Origin: Acidovorax sp.
GTDB taxonomy: Bacteria; Pseudomonadota; Gammaproteobacteria; Burkholderiales; Burkholderiaceae_C
DNA: 51,485 nt
Assembly: GCA_004210805.1 (NCBI GenBank)
Contig: SDXZ01000048.1
Location: 1-51,485 of the forward strand
Reading direction: 5' to 3'
The notes beneath the pieces were generated by a model. The model had not been told where the DNA came from and did no database searches. It saw only the letters and a program-made list of their open reading frames with translations. The translations under genes were made by a program, and so were the position numbers. How positions within the stretch are numbered: the first letter of the stretch is position 1; every line of letters starts with the position of its first letter. Below are positions 27,528-36,074 of this stretch, piece after piece.

Positions 27528-28196
27528 TCACCGCAGCAGCGCGGTCAAGGGCGTGAGCAACAGGGTGATGGCGCCGTAGCCCAGCGACATCAGCGGGCGC
27601 AGCCAGAACGTGCCCACCACGCCCGCGATCACGAGGCCCATCACGATGAAGAAGCCCCAAGGCTCGATGCGCGACACCATGTGCGCCTGCTTCCACGGCA
27701 AGAGGCCCACCAGGATGCGTCCGCCGTCGAGCGGCGGCAGCGGGAACAGGTTGAACGCCCACATCACCAGGTTGACCAGCACCCCGGCGCGCGCCATCTC
27801 AATGAAGAAGCGCTCCTCCACCCCCGAGCCCACCATGGAAACCAGCAGCACCGCCCAGAAAATCGCCTGGAAGAAGTTGGACGCTGGCCCCGCCAGCGCC
27901 ACCCACACCATGTGCCGCTTGGGGTTGCGCAGGTTGCCGAAGTTGACGGGCACCGGCTTGGCATAGCCAAACAAGAACGCGCCCGAGGTGGCGAAGTACA
28001 GCAGCAGCGGCATCAAGATCGTGCCGACCGGATCGATGTGTTTGATGGGGTTCAGGGTGATGCGCCCCATCATGTACGCGGTGTTGTCGCCAAAGTGCCG
28101 CGCGGCGTAGCCATGGGCTGCCTCGTGCACCGTGATGGCAAACAGTACCGGCAGGGCGTAGATCAGAACGGTTTGGATGAGATTGGAGATGTCCAC
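27528..28196 (-). CDS. site-2-protease-like M50 membrane metalloprotease
   Basis: The 222-residue integral membrane protein has the zinc motif HEAAH (24-28) inside the first helical region and the second conserved motif NLFPLPPLDGGR with the third zinc ligand Asp. About five helices are visible. It lacks PDZ and CBS domains, so it belongs to the compact M50 group common in proteobacteria. The substrate is unknown. It is encoded just upstream of trpS. Confidence 0.9.
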   Translation of the reverse strand: MDISNLIQTVLIYALPVLFAITVHEAAHGYAARHFGDNTAYMMGRITLNPIKHIDPVGTILMPLLLYFATSGAFLFGYAKPVPVNFGNLRNPKRHMVWVALAGPASNFFQAIFWAVLLVSMVGSGVEERFFIEMARAGVLVNLVMWAFNLFPLPPLDGGRILVGLLPWKQAHMVSRIEPWGFFIVMGLVIAGVVGTFWLRPLMSLGYGAITLLLTPLTALLR

Positions 28197-28301
28197 CGGT
28201 CGATTGTCTCAGACGGGGCGGCGCAGCTTGTGGAGGGCCCCGTGCGCTGGCCTACACTGCACGCGGCTACGTCCAGCAACAAGTCCTATTCCGCCCCTCT
28301 G

Positions 28302-30125
28302 ATGCATTTCCCTGCACACGTGCACAGCGACCTGGGCGCCATCGGTGAGCCCTGGCGCCGGATTTGCCGGGCCATCTTGCTGGGCCTGATGCTCTGCGGT
28401 GCAGTGTGGGATGCCACTGGCGCGGTGCAGGTGGAGCCAGCCCCGCACGGCGAACCGCTGCAGCTGCAGATTGGCGCGTCACCACAAGACGCGTGGCCGA
28501 ATATCCGCATCCTCGCGGACCCCAGCCATTCGCTCAGCGCGCAACAGGTTCTGCAGCAGCTTGACCGTTTTGAAGAACCGGCCCGGCGCGGTGGGTCGCT
28601 GGGGGTGCGCGAGGAAGCGATGTGGCTGCACATCCCGGTCGTGGCGCCGCGGCAGCCTGAAAGCCACTGGGTGCTGACCGTGGAGTACGGGTCGGTGCAG
28701 GAGCTCGACATCGTCGTGGCACGCGCCGGCCAAGTGCTGCGCCAGCAGCAAGGTGGGTACCTGCGCCCCCCGGGCCCGGCCACGCTGGCCAGCCGCACAC
28801 CGGCGATGGTGCTGCCGCTGGCGCCCGGCGAGCGCCATGAATTGCTGGTGCGCGTGCGCTCGCCCGGCCCGCTGATCCTGCCAATCACGCTCAGCGAGCA
28901 GCCGGTGGCCCAGTACCGTGCGCTGCGTGAGCAGATGCTGCAGGGCTTCCTCAACGGCGTGGCCTTCTGTCTGCTGGTCTACAGCCTGATCCAGTACCTG
29001 CTGCAGCGCGAGCGGCTGTTTGGCTACTACGCCTTGGTGGTGTTCGGCAGCGCGGGATTTTCCTTGCAGTTTTTTGGTATTGCAGTGCAGTTTTTCTGGC
29101 CGGGCAACGTCTGGATGGAGCTGCACGGCGCGGTGCTGGCCGGGTTGCTGGGGCTTGCGGGCTCGTTCTTGTTTCTGTGCCACACGCTCGCGGGGGCTGG
29201 GCGCCACAGCCGCTACCAGCGCGCAATGCACGCGGGCGCCGGGTTGACGGTGTTGTGCGGCCTGGTCTTTGCGCTGGACCTGCTGAGCGTGCGCACCACC
29301 ACGGTCTACATTGCGCTGGTGGGGCCCATGCCCCTGCTGCTGAGCTTGCCGGCCGCGGTGCGTCGGTGGCGCCAGCGTGATCCGATCGGCGGCACGCTGC
29401 TGCTGGCCTGGACCGTCTTTGATATCGCGGTCCTGGTCATGGCCGGCCTCGTGTATGGCGTGCTGCCGGCCAATTTCTGGACCCTGCACTCCTTTCAGAT
29501 CGGAGCCACGCTGGACATGCTGCTCTTCCTGCGTGTGATGGGCCTGCGCACGCAGGCGCTGCAGGCGGCCGCGCAGCGCGCGCTGCACGAGCGCGACCAG
29601 ATGCATGCGCTGGCGCACAGCGATCCTTTGACCGGCCTCATGAACCGGCGCGGCCTGCAGCAGGCCCTGCAGGCCGCGCTGCCCCGCGCAACGCCCGAGC
29701 GCCCCGTGGCGGTCTACCTGATGGACCTGGACGGTTTCAAACCCATCAACGACCGCCATGGCCACGACGTGGGCGATGCCCTGCTGGTGGCGGTGGCGCA
29801 GCGCCTGCAGGGCCGGTGCCGCGCGGCAGACGTGGTGGCGCGGCTCGGTGGCGACGAGTTCATCCTGATGGCCCCCGGGCTCCACAGCGCTGCAGAGGCC
29901 GAGGCACTGGGCCGTGCGCTGCTGGAGGCGTTCGAGCAGCCCTTCGCCGTGGGGCCGCTGCAGCTGTCGGTGGGGCTGACCATCGGCTATGCACTGGCGC
30001 CGCTGGACAGCCAGGACGCACAGCGGCTTCTGCAGCAAGCCGACGCCGCGATGTACACCGGCAAACACAGCGGCAAGCGCAGTCTCCACCGCGCCCGGGC
30101 GGCTGAGGATCAATTGCTATCCTAA
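28302..30125 (+). CDS. 7TM-DISM diguanylate cyclase
   Basis: The 607-residue protein makes c-di-GMP. It has an N-terminal hydrophobic signal/anchor (about 23-40), an extracytoplasmic 7TMR-DISM sensory domain (about 45-205), seven membrane helices (about 210-420) and a GGDEF domain (about 440-590) with an intact GGDEF core near 515 and the product-inhibition site RAAD five residues upstream of it. DPLTGLMNRRGL and DLDGFKPINDRHGHDVGD are well conserved. I chose the ATG at 28302; the frame is open far upstream, but that part is antisense to the M50 and trpS genes. The last codons (DQLLS-stop) are supplied by dispersed repeat copy 3. Confidence 0.93.
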   Translation: MHFPAHVHSDLGAIGEPWRRICRAILLGLMLCGAVWDATGAVQVEPAPHGEPLQLQIGASPQDAWPNIRILADPSHSLSAQQVLQQLDRFEEPARRGGSLGVREEAMWLHIPVVAPRQPESHWVLTVEYGSVQELDIVVARAGQVLRQQQGGYLRPPGPATLASRTPAMVLPLAPGERHELLVRVRSPGPLILPITLSEQPVAQYRALREQMLQGFLNGVAFCLLVYSLIQYLLQRERLFGYYALVVFGSAGFSLQFFGIAVQFFWPGNVWMELHGAVLAGLLGLAGSFLFLCHTLAGAGRHSRYQRAMHAGAGLTVLCGLVFALDLLSVRTTTVYIALVGPMPLLLSLPAAVRRWRQRDPIGGTLLLAWTVFDIAVLVMAGLVYGVLPANFWTLHSFQIGATLDMLLFLRVMGLRTQALQAAAQRALHERDQMHALAHSDPLTGLMNRRGLQQALQAALPRATPERPVAVYLMDLDGFKPINDRHGHDVGDALLVAVAQRLQGRCRAADVVARLGGDEFILMAPGLHSAAEAEALGRALLEAFEQPFAVGPLQLSVGLTIGYALAPLDSQDAQRLLQQADAAMYTGKHSGKRSLHRARAAEDQLLS

Positions 30126-30180
30126 TAATAGCTATACGACCATATGCAGCAAGCGCTAGCGGCCAAAAATCCTTGAAAAA
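30112..30180 (+). repeat. dispersed ~65-bp repeat, copy 3
   Basis: TTGCTATCCTAATAATAGCT, then AAGCGCTAGCGGCC and AAAATCCTTGAAAAA match the family consensus. The first bases overlap the 3' end of the cyclase gene and provide its stop codon. Confidence 0.8.
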
Positions 30181-30428
30181 TTGCCTTGAAAACACCTGAG
30201 CAAGTCGCGCACACCAACGGGGCCAAACGCGCTGGTGCCTACTGGTTCAACCCGTCGCTGTGCAACCCACCGCGCCAAAAAAGACACAGCGCTGACCGGG
30301 AGGCGCGGCCCGCTGGCCCGCGCTTCCAATCATTGATAGCATGTCGCATTCGGTTACCAATCCCACCCGACGGCGTCGCCCCGTGACCGCCTGCACCTGT
30401 TTTTGCCAAGCTCCTGGAGACCCATCCC
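30181..30428 (+). promoter_or_regulatory. leader of the short chemoreceptor gene
   Basis: These 248 bp hold no recognised gene. A promoter for the chemoreceptor is expected here. A TGGAGA ribosome site lies about 10 nt before its GTG start. Confidence 0.35.
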
Positions 30429-31571
30429 GTGCCCTTTGATCAGCTCAGAATCGGAACCCGCCTCATCCTGGCGTTTGGCGGCATCACCCTCATCGTCGCT
30501 GTGCTCGTGGGCATGGGGTCCGCCACCGCTGCAGCCGCCGGGCCCGATGCCCAGCGCGCGGCACAGGCCGGTCAGGAACATCTGTCCAGCGCACGCTGGT
30601 GGATCGTGGGCGGCGGATTGGCCGTCATCGCGCTGTCGCTGATGGGTTTTGTCGGTCTGCGCGGCAGCATCGTGAGCCCGCTCAACCAGGCCATCCTGAT
30701 TGCGGAGACGGTCGCTTCGGGGGACCTGAGCCAGGAGTTCAGCACCGAGTTGAAAGGAGATTTCGGGCGGCTGCTGGGTGCACTCGGCACGATGGAAGAC
30801 ACGCTCACTGACCTGGTCTCGCGCATCAAGGACGACGCGGACGCGATCAGCACCTCTGCAGACCACATCGACCACGGCAACACCGACCTTTCGCGCCGGG
30901 CAGAAGACCAGGTGGCATCGTTGACCGAAACCGCGGCCAGCATGGAGCAGCTGACCGCCACCGTGCGCCAGAACGCCGAGCGCGCCCATTCGGCCAGCGA
31001 TTTGGCCGTCAAAGCGTCGGGCATTGCCGAGCATGGCGGCACCGTGGTGGGCGAAGTGGTGCAGACCATGCAGGCCATCAGCGGCAGCTCGCGCAAGATC
31101 GTGGACATCATCCAGGTCATCGAAGGCATCGCGTTCCAGACCAACATCCTGGCGCTGAACGCCGCGGTCGAAGCCGCCCGCGCCGGTGAGCAAGGCCGCG
31201 GTTTTGCCGTGGTAGCCAGCGAAGTGCGCAACCTTGCCCAGCGCAGCGCCGTGGCGGCGCGCGAGATCAAGGCGCTGATCAGCGCATCGGTGGAGCAGGT
31301 GGAAAGCGGCGCCGGCCAGGTCGGCAAGGCCGGCAAGACCATGCAGGAGATCGTCACCGCCGTGGGCCAGGTCAGCTCGCTGCTGAGCGAAATCTCCACC
31401 GCCCTGCGCGAGCAGAGCGACGCCATCAGCCACGTGAACGTGGCGGTCTCGCACATGGACGGCACCACGCAGGAAACCGCTGCACTGGTGCAGAACGCCG
31501 TCAACACCGCCGCGGGGCTGACGGCGCAGGCGCGTGACCTGGAGCAGGCGGTCGGCGCGTTCAAGCTGTAG
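30429..31571 (+). CDS. methyl-accepting chemotaxis protein with minimal periplasmic loop
   Basis: The 380-residue receptor has helices at about 11-31 and 57-77, leaving only about 25 periplasmic residues, so there is no room for a ligand-binding domain. A short HAMP-like stretch (about 80-135) leads to the signalling domain with the conserved hairpin tip [20 protein letters not shown] and [14 protein letters not shown]. There is no C-terminal CheR/CheB pentapeptide (it ends QAVGAFKL). The GTG start has GGAGA upstream. It may sense through the membrane or by association with other receptors; that is inference. Confidence 0.92.
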   Translation: MPFDQLRIGTRLILAFGGITLIVAVLVGMGSATAAAAGPDAQRAAQAGQEHLSSARWWIVGGGLAVIALSLMGFVGLRGSIVSPLNQAILIAETVASGDLSQEFSTELKGDFGRLLGALGTMEDTLTDLVSRIKDDADAISTSADHIDHGNTDLSRRAEDQVASLTETAASMEQLTATVRQNAERAHSASDLAVKASGIAEHGGTVVGEVVQTMQAISGSSRKIVDIIQVIEGIAFQTNILALNAAVEAARAGEQGRGFAVVASEVRNLAQRSAVAAREIKALISASVEQVESGAGQVGKAGKTMQEIVTAVGQVSSLLSEISTALREQSDAISHVNVAVSHMDGTTQETAALVQNAVNTAAGLTAQARDLEQAVGAFKL

Positions 31572-31689
31572 CCCCCTGGGCGGCTGCGCCGCTTCCCCCT
31601 CAGGGGACACCACCAGTGGCCTGGAAGGATTTATGCCCCCTGAGCGGCTGCGCCGCTTCCCCCTGAGGGGGACACCACCAGTGGCCTGG
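31571..31689. repeat. two tandem copies of a 64-bp repeat at a gene end
   Basis: Nearly identical units at 31571-31624 and 31635-31689 (period 64) each contain GCGGCTGCGCCGC and a CCCCCT/AGGGG dyad. The first begins inside the TAG stop of the chemoreceptor. Each can form a GC-rich hairpin and may act in 3'-end formation. Confidence 0.8.
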
Positions 31690-31886
31690 CGGAGCCAGTT
31701 CCACGGTGGTGCTGGTATTGGGCAGCGCCAGTTTTGGGCGCTTGTTACTGGGAGCGGGACCGGTCTATGCTCGGCTTCTAGGCAGCAACCTCAGTCGCAG
31801 GTAGTGAGCCCTCAATAGACTCCTTGGAGCGCTAATTCAAAACGCACGCGCTTGCAGAGGCAAAGCCGAGCCTGGGGTTTTCGGCG
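31690..31886. other. non-coding spacer
   Basis: About 200 bp between the tandem repeats and the convergent YciO-type gene. No open frame, RNA gene or clear terminator is recognised. Confidence 0.5.
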
Positions 31887-32522
31887 CTACAACCCCAGCG
31901 CCTGCAGGCTACCGCGGCCTTCGCGGATGACTTCCGGATCGCCGCCGCTGCCCATGGGCGTGAGGTCAATGACCGTGGTGGGCTCCAGCGGGCAGGCGCC
32001 TGCGTCCACGATGGCATCCAGCAGTTTTTCGTAGCGCGCGCGGATCTCTTGCGGGTCGTTCAGCGGCTCGGTCTCACCCGCCGGGATCAGCGTGGTGGCC
32101 AACAGCGGCGCACCGTGCAGTTCCAGCAGCAGCTGCAGACCCTTGCGGTCGGGCACCCGCAGGCCGATGGTCTTGCGCGAGGGGTGGCTCACGCGGCGCG
32201 GCACTTCCTTGGTGGCTTCAAGGATGAAGGTGTAGGGCCCGGGCGTGCCCAGCTTGAGCAGGCGGTACTGCCGGTTGTCCACCCGCGCGTAGTTGGCCAG
32301 TTCCGACAGGTCGCGGCACAGCAGCGTGAGGTGGTGCTTGTCGTCCACCTGGCGGATGCGGCGCAGGCGGTCCACGGCGTCCTTGTCGTCCAGGTGGCAG
32401 ACCAGCGCGTAGCTCGAATCGGTCGGCACGGCCACGATCCCGCCTTTTTGCAGCAGCATGGCCGCTTGCTTGAGCAGCCGCGGCTGGGGGTTGTCGGGGT
32501 GCGCTTCGAAATACTGGGCCAT
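31887..32522 (-). CDS. YciO/Sua5-type threonylcarbamoyl-AMP synthase family protein
   Basis: The 211-residue protein has the YrdC/Sua5 fold signatures PTDSSYALVCHLDDKDAV and KHHLTLLCRDLSELANYA, and SRKTIGLRVPD. Sua5/YrdC makes threonylcarbamoyl-AMP for the t6A tRNA modification. The YciO branch, which this matches better than the long Sua5 form, has weaker or uncertain activity. It lies 21 bp after the PHP phosphatase gene, an arrangement also seen in E. coli (yciV-yciO), so the two are co-transcribed. Confidence 0.9.
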   Translation of the reverse strand: MAQYFEAHPDNPQPRLLKQAAMLLQKGGIVAVPTDSSYALVCHLDDKDAVDRLRRIRQVDDKHHLTLLCRDLSELANYARVDNRQYRLLKLGTPGPYTFILEATKEVPRRVSHPSRKTIGLRVPDRKGLQLLLELHGAPLLATTLIPAGETEPLNDPQEIRARYEKLLDAIVDAGACPLEPTTVIDLTPMGSGGDPEVIREGRGSLQALGL

Positions 32523-32543
32523 GGTGTTGGAGGGGGCGCCGTC

Positions 32544-33416
32544 TTAAGCGGCAGCGGGGTGGCGGATGCGCTCTGCCAGCAGCTCCCACACGGGGGTTAG
32601 TTGGCCGGGCAGCAGCGGCAGGGTTCCCAGGTCGGTGTGGGACTCGTCCGGGCTGTGGAAATCGCTGCCGCGCGAGGCGGCCAGGTCGAACTCCTGCGCC
32701 ATCGCGGCGTAGGTGACGTATTCGGACGCGCTGTGGCTGCCGGTCACCACCTCCACGCCGCGCCCGCCGTGCTGCTTGAACTCGGAAAACAGCGCAAATT
32801 CTTCGTTGGCCGTGAACTTGTAACGCGCCGGATGGGCGATCACCGCCATGCCGCCCGCGCCGGTGATCCAGCGCACGGCATCGCCCAGCGACGCCCAGCG
32901 GTGCGGCACGTAGCCGGGCTTTCCTTCGGTGAGGTATTTGCGAAACACCTCGGGGGTGTCGCGGCACACGCCGGTTTCCACCAGAAAGCGCGCGAAATGG
33001 GTGCGCGAGATCAGTGCCGGGTTGCCCACAAACTGCAGCGCGCCTTCGTACGCGCCCTTGATGCCCACCTTGGCCAGCTGCTCGGCCATGTCCAGCGCGC
33101 GTTCACCGCGGCCACCGCGGGTGGCGGCCAGGCCCTGGGCCAGCTGCTCGTTGTCGGGATCAAACCCCAGGCCCACGATGTGGACCGTGGTGTCGGCAAA
33201 AGTGACGGAGATTTCGACCCCCGTGAGGTAGGCCATGCCCTGCGCATGCGCGGCAGCGATGGCCCGGTGCTGGCCGCCGACCTCGTCGTGGTCGGTCAAC
33301 GCCCACAACTCGACCCCGTTGGCCTTGGCGCGCGCGGCCAAGTCTTCGGGAGTCAGGGTGCCATCGGATACGACGGAATGGCAGTGAAGGTCGGCGTTGA
33401 GGATGGGGGGGGTCAC
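32544..33416 (-). CDS. PHP-domain nucleoside bisphosphate phosphatase/RNase AM-like
   Basis: The 290-residue PHP protein carries the metal-binding motifs DLHCHS (H11, H13), LTDHDE (D42, H43), VEIS, IAHPARY and GSDFH. Family members (YciV/TrpH) remove 3'-phosphate from 3',5'-nucleoside bisphosphates and trim RNA 5' ends. It precedes the YciO-type gene and is divergent from a chemoreceptor gene, with about 190 bp between them. Confidence 0.92.
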   Translation of the reverse strand: MTPPILNADLHCHSVVSDGTLTPEDLAARAKANGVELWALTDHDEVGGQHRAIAAAHAQGMAYLTGVEISVTFADTTVHIVGLGFDPDNEQLAQGLAATRGGRGERALDMAEQLAKVGIKGAYEGALQFVGNPALISRTHFARFLVETGVCRDTPEVFRKYLTEGKPGYVPHRWASLGDAVRWITGAGGMAVIAHPARYKFTANEEFALFSEFKQHGGRGVEVVTGSHSASEYVTYAAMAQEFDLAASRGSDFHSPDESHTDLGTLPLLPGQLTPVWELLAERIRHPAAA

Positions 33417-33609
33417 GCTGGCATTTTAGGGCTTGTACCAATAACGCGGTCGCGCGCGCCCGGCAACACTGGCCAGAGGGGCATTGCGTTGCGCCGCCGC
33501 CGCCCCCGGCAGGGGTTTGCAGGCCTTGGCGCCATCAGCGCCCGCGTGCAGCTGTGCATGGCGTGTGCCTGCATACTCGCCACTCCCACGTTTCGACAAA
33601 GAGAACACC

Positions 33610-35448
33610 ATGCAAATCGACAATATCCGGGTAGCAAGAAAACTGTGGGGCGCTTTTCTTTTGCTGATGCTGGTCATGCTGGTCATTTCCGGCTACCAGC
33701 AATACCGGGGCAACACCTCGATGTCGGGCGCGATGGACCAGGTGGTCGAGATCGAAGAGCGCATTTCTGCCGCCATACGCTGGCGCGGCGCCACCGAGAC
33801 CGCGGTGAACATGGTGATGGGCGGCGCGGTCACCACCGATGCGGTGCTGGCGCAGCAGTACGACGCCAAGGTCAAGGAAATCATTGGCGGCATCAACAAG
33901 ATCCAAGAGGGCATCGTGGCCGGCGCCACGGCGCCTGAGGAAAAAGCCGCGCTCGAAAAAGTGCTGGCCGAACGCAAGCTGGTGCTGGCCGCCACCGCCA
34001 AGACCTGGGAGCTCAAGGGCGCGGGCGACGGCGTGGCGACCCAGCAGTTTGCCGACAACGAACTCACCCCCCTGGTGGCGCGCTACCTCAAGGCGCAGGA
34101 TGACTTTGTGGCGGTGCTGCAAAAACGGCGCGAAGAGATCCGTGCAGAAACCACCCAGCGCCGCGTGGCCTATGCCATCCAGGGCCTGGTGATGTCGGCC
34201 GTGCTGATCGTGGTGGTGCTGCTGCTCGCGTGGAAGCTCGTGCGCTCGATCACCGTGCCGCTCGAGGAAGCCGTGCAGACCATCGATGCGATTGCTGCTG
34301 GCGACCTCACGCGCGAACTGCAGTCCACCCGCAAGGACGAGTTCGGTCACATGCTGCGCTCGCTGTCGGCCATGTCCAACCGCCTGCGCGGCGTGGTGAG
34401 CGAGGTGCGCGGCGGCGTGGACGCGGTCTCGTCCGCGTCGATCCAGATCGCCAATGGCAACCACGACCTGTCGGCCCGCACCGAGCAGACTGCCTCGAAC
34501 CTGGAGGAAACCGCGGCCAGCATGGAAGAACTCACCGCCACGGTGAGCCAGTCGGCCGACACGGCCCGCCAGGCCAACCAGCTCGCGGGCACGGCAGCGC
34601 AGGCGGCGGCCCGCGGCGGCGAGGTGGTGGGCCAGGTGGTCACCAGCATGCAGCAGATCACCGACAGCTCGCGCAAGATCAGCGACATCATCGGCGTGAT
34701 CGATGGCATCGCCTTCCAGACCAACATCCTGGCGCTGAACGCTGCGGTGGAAGCCGCCCGGGCGGGCGAACAAGGCCGCGGCTTTGCCGTGGTGGCCAGT
34801 GAAGTGCGCAGCCTGGCCGGGCGCAGCGCCGAGGCCGCCAAGGAGATCAAGAACCTGATCAGCGCCTCGGTCGAAAACGTCGAGTCCGGCTCGGCGCAGG
34901 TCGCCCAGGCCGGCCAGACCATGGGCGAGATCGTGGCCAGCGTGCAGCGCGTGAGCGACCTCATTGGCGAGATCACCGCGTCGTCCGGCGAGCAGCGCGA
35001 TGGCATCGCCCAGGTCAACCAGGCCGTGACGCACCTGGACCAGATGACGCAGCAGAACGCGGCGCTGGTGGAGGAATCCACCGCCGCGGCCGCATCGATG
35101 CGCGACCAGGCCCAGCGGCTGGCCGAAGTGGTGTCGGTGTTCAACGTCGGCGCGGTCGCGGTGCGTGCTCCGGCCCCAGCGCCACGCCCTGCGCCGGCCC
35201 CTGCCGCAGCGCCAAGGCCCGCGGTGGGCAACAAACCGGCCTCGGCCAGCGCCCCGCGGGTCACCGGCACCAAGCCCGCCGCACCGCGCACCGCGGCGGC
35301 GCCGCGGCTGTCATCGTCGGCGGCTCCTGCCCCGGCCGCGCGGCCGCCAGCGGCACGCCCTCCCGCTGCGCGACCCCCCACCGCATCCTCGGCCCCCGCA
35401 CCGCGCGCTGCGGCCAATGGTGGGGATGACGATTGGGAAAGCTTCTGA
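33610..35448 (+). CDS. methyl-accepting chemotaxis protein with C-terminal tether
   Basis: The 612-residue receptor has helices at about 13-32 and 195-216 flanking a four-helix-bundle periplasmic domain (about 33-194). HAMP (about 217-270) and the signalling domain with [20 protein letters not shown] follow. From about 510 the chain is almost only Ala, Pro, Arg and Ser and ends DDDWESF. Such a flexible tail ending in a WE[ST]F peptide is the docking site for CheR and CheB in Tar/Tsr-type receptors. I chose the ATG at 33610, preceded by AAAGAGAAC; upstream codons lack receptor character. Confidence 0.95.
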   Translation: MQIDNIRVARKLWGAFLLLMLVMLVISGYQQYRGNTSMSGAMDQVVEIEERISAAIRWRGATETAVNMVMGGAVTTDAVLAQQYDAKVKEIIGGINKIQEGIVAGATAPEEKAALEKVLAERKLVLAATAKTWELKGAGDGVATQQFADNELTPLVARYLKAQDDFVAVLQKRREEIRAETTQRRVAYAIQGLVMSAVLIVVVLLLAWKLVRSITVPLEEAVQTIDAIAAGDLTRELQSTRKDEFGHMLRSLSAMSNRLRGVVSEVRGGVDAVSSASIQIANGNHDLSARTEQTASNLEETAASMEELTATVSQSADTARQANQLAGTAAQAAARGGEVVGQVVTSMQQITDSSRKISDIIGVIDGIAFQTNILALNAAVEAARAGEQGRGFAVVASEVRSLAGRSAEAAKEIKNLISASVENVESGSAQVAQAGQTMGEIVASVQRVSDLIGEITASSGEQRDGIAQVNQAVTHLDQMTQQNAALVEESTAAAASMRDQAQRLAEVVSVFNVGAVAVRAPAPAPRPAPAPAAAPRPAVGNKPASASAPRVTGTKPAAPRTAAAPRLSSSAAPAPAARPPAARPPAARPPTASSAPAPRAAANGGDDDWESF

Positions 35449-35467
35449 ACTATCGCAGGCGCAAAGA

Positions 35468-35537
35468 CATTTGCTCCTGATTTGATAGCTACAAGTGCTT
35501 ATTCATCCAGCGCAGGCGGCCGTTTTTACTTAAAAAT
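35468..35537 (+). repeat. dispersed ~65-bp repeat, copy 4
   Basis: The copy reads TTTGCTCCTGATTTGATAGC, then AGTGCTTATTCATCCAGCGC, AGGCGGCC and a T-rich tail. It lies between the chemoreceptor stop and its terminator. Confidence 0.8.
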
Positions 35538-35557
35538 GCCGCTGGCGCCCGTCCTCC

Positions 35558-35582
35558 AAGGCAGCCTCGGCTGCCTTTTTTT
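35558..35582 (+). terminator. intrinsic terminator after the chemoreceptor
   Basis: AAGGCAGC and GCTGCCTT form an 8-bp stem with a 4-nt loop, followed by TTTTT. It precedes the tautomerase start by 38 bp. Confidence 0.88.
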
Positions 35583-35620
35583 GCTTTATCCAGCTTGACG
35601 CTCTGAAGAAGGAAAGACGA

Positions 35621-35845
35621 ATGCCCCTGGTCAACATCCGCCTGGCGCGCCGTGACGTGCCCACCACCGCCGCGCAAAAGGCCGCGCTGATTACCGGCGT
35701 CACGCAACTCATGCAGCAAGTGCTGGACAAACGCCCCGACACGGTCACGGTGATCATTGACGAGGTCGACCCGGAGAACTGGGGGCATGGCGGTGAACCG
35801 GTGACGGCGATTCGCCAGCGCGCCAAAGGCCCGGCGCAGGCCTGA
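35621..35845 (+). CDS. 4-oxalocrotonate tautomerase family protein
   Basis: The 74-residue protein begins MPLVNIRLAR, so Pro becomes the N-terminal catalytic base once Met is removed, as in 4-OT enzymes. VTVIIDEVDPENWGHGG matches the C-terminal strand and Trp region of the family. It is a single gene between a terminator and the convergent recJ gene. The ribosome site is GAAGGAAAG. The substrate is not evident, since no aromatic meta-cleavage genes surround it. Confidence 0.92.
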   Translation: MPLVNIRLARRDVPTTAAQKAALITGVTQLMQQVLDKRPDTVTVIIDEVDPENWGHGGEPVTAIRQRAKGPAQA

Positions 35846-36074
35846 AGGGCGGCACCCATGGGCGTGCGCACGGCCACCGCCGCCGTCACGGTCGGCCGCT
35901 GCGGCCTGCGCCTGGAGGCTCGGACAATGGGTATCGCGAAGTGCTTGCCCTGGCAGCGGGTCTTACTGCAGGGAGCGCAGTGGCGGGCACCGCGTTCGCC
36001 CCCTTTTGACCTACCCCGACCTTGAGACCACCAGGCACGGCTTGCCGGGCGCTGCGTGCCCCCGTGCAGCCTCC
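35846..36074. other. convergent intergenic spacer
   Basis: About 230 bp between the tautomerase and recJ stops. No gene, tRNA or clear terminator hairpin is recognised. Confidence 0.5.

Noticed and set aside
27384-28301. Longer N-terminus for the diguanylate cyclase
   Set aside because: The upstream frame is antisense to trpS and the M50 protease; the signal/anchor sequence starts shortly after 28302.
31690-31886. Possible small RNA gene
   Set aside because: No promoter, strong fold or terminator is visible; it is left as spacer.
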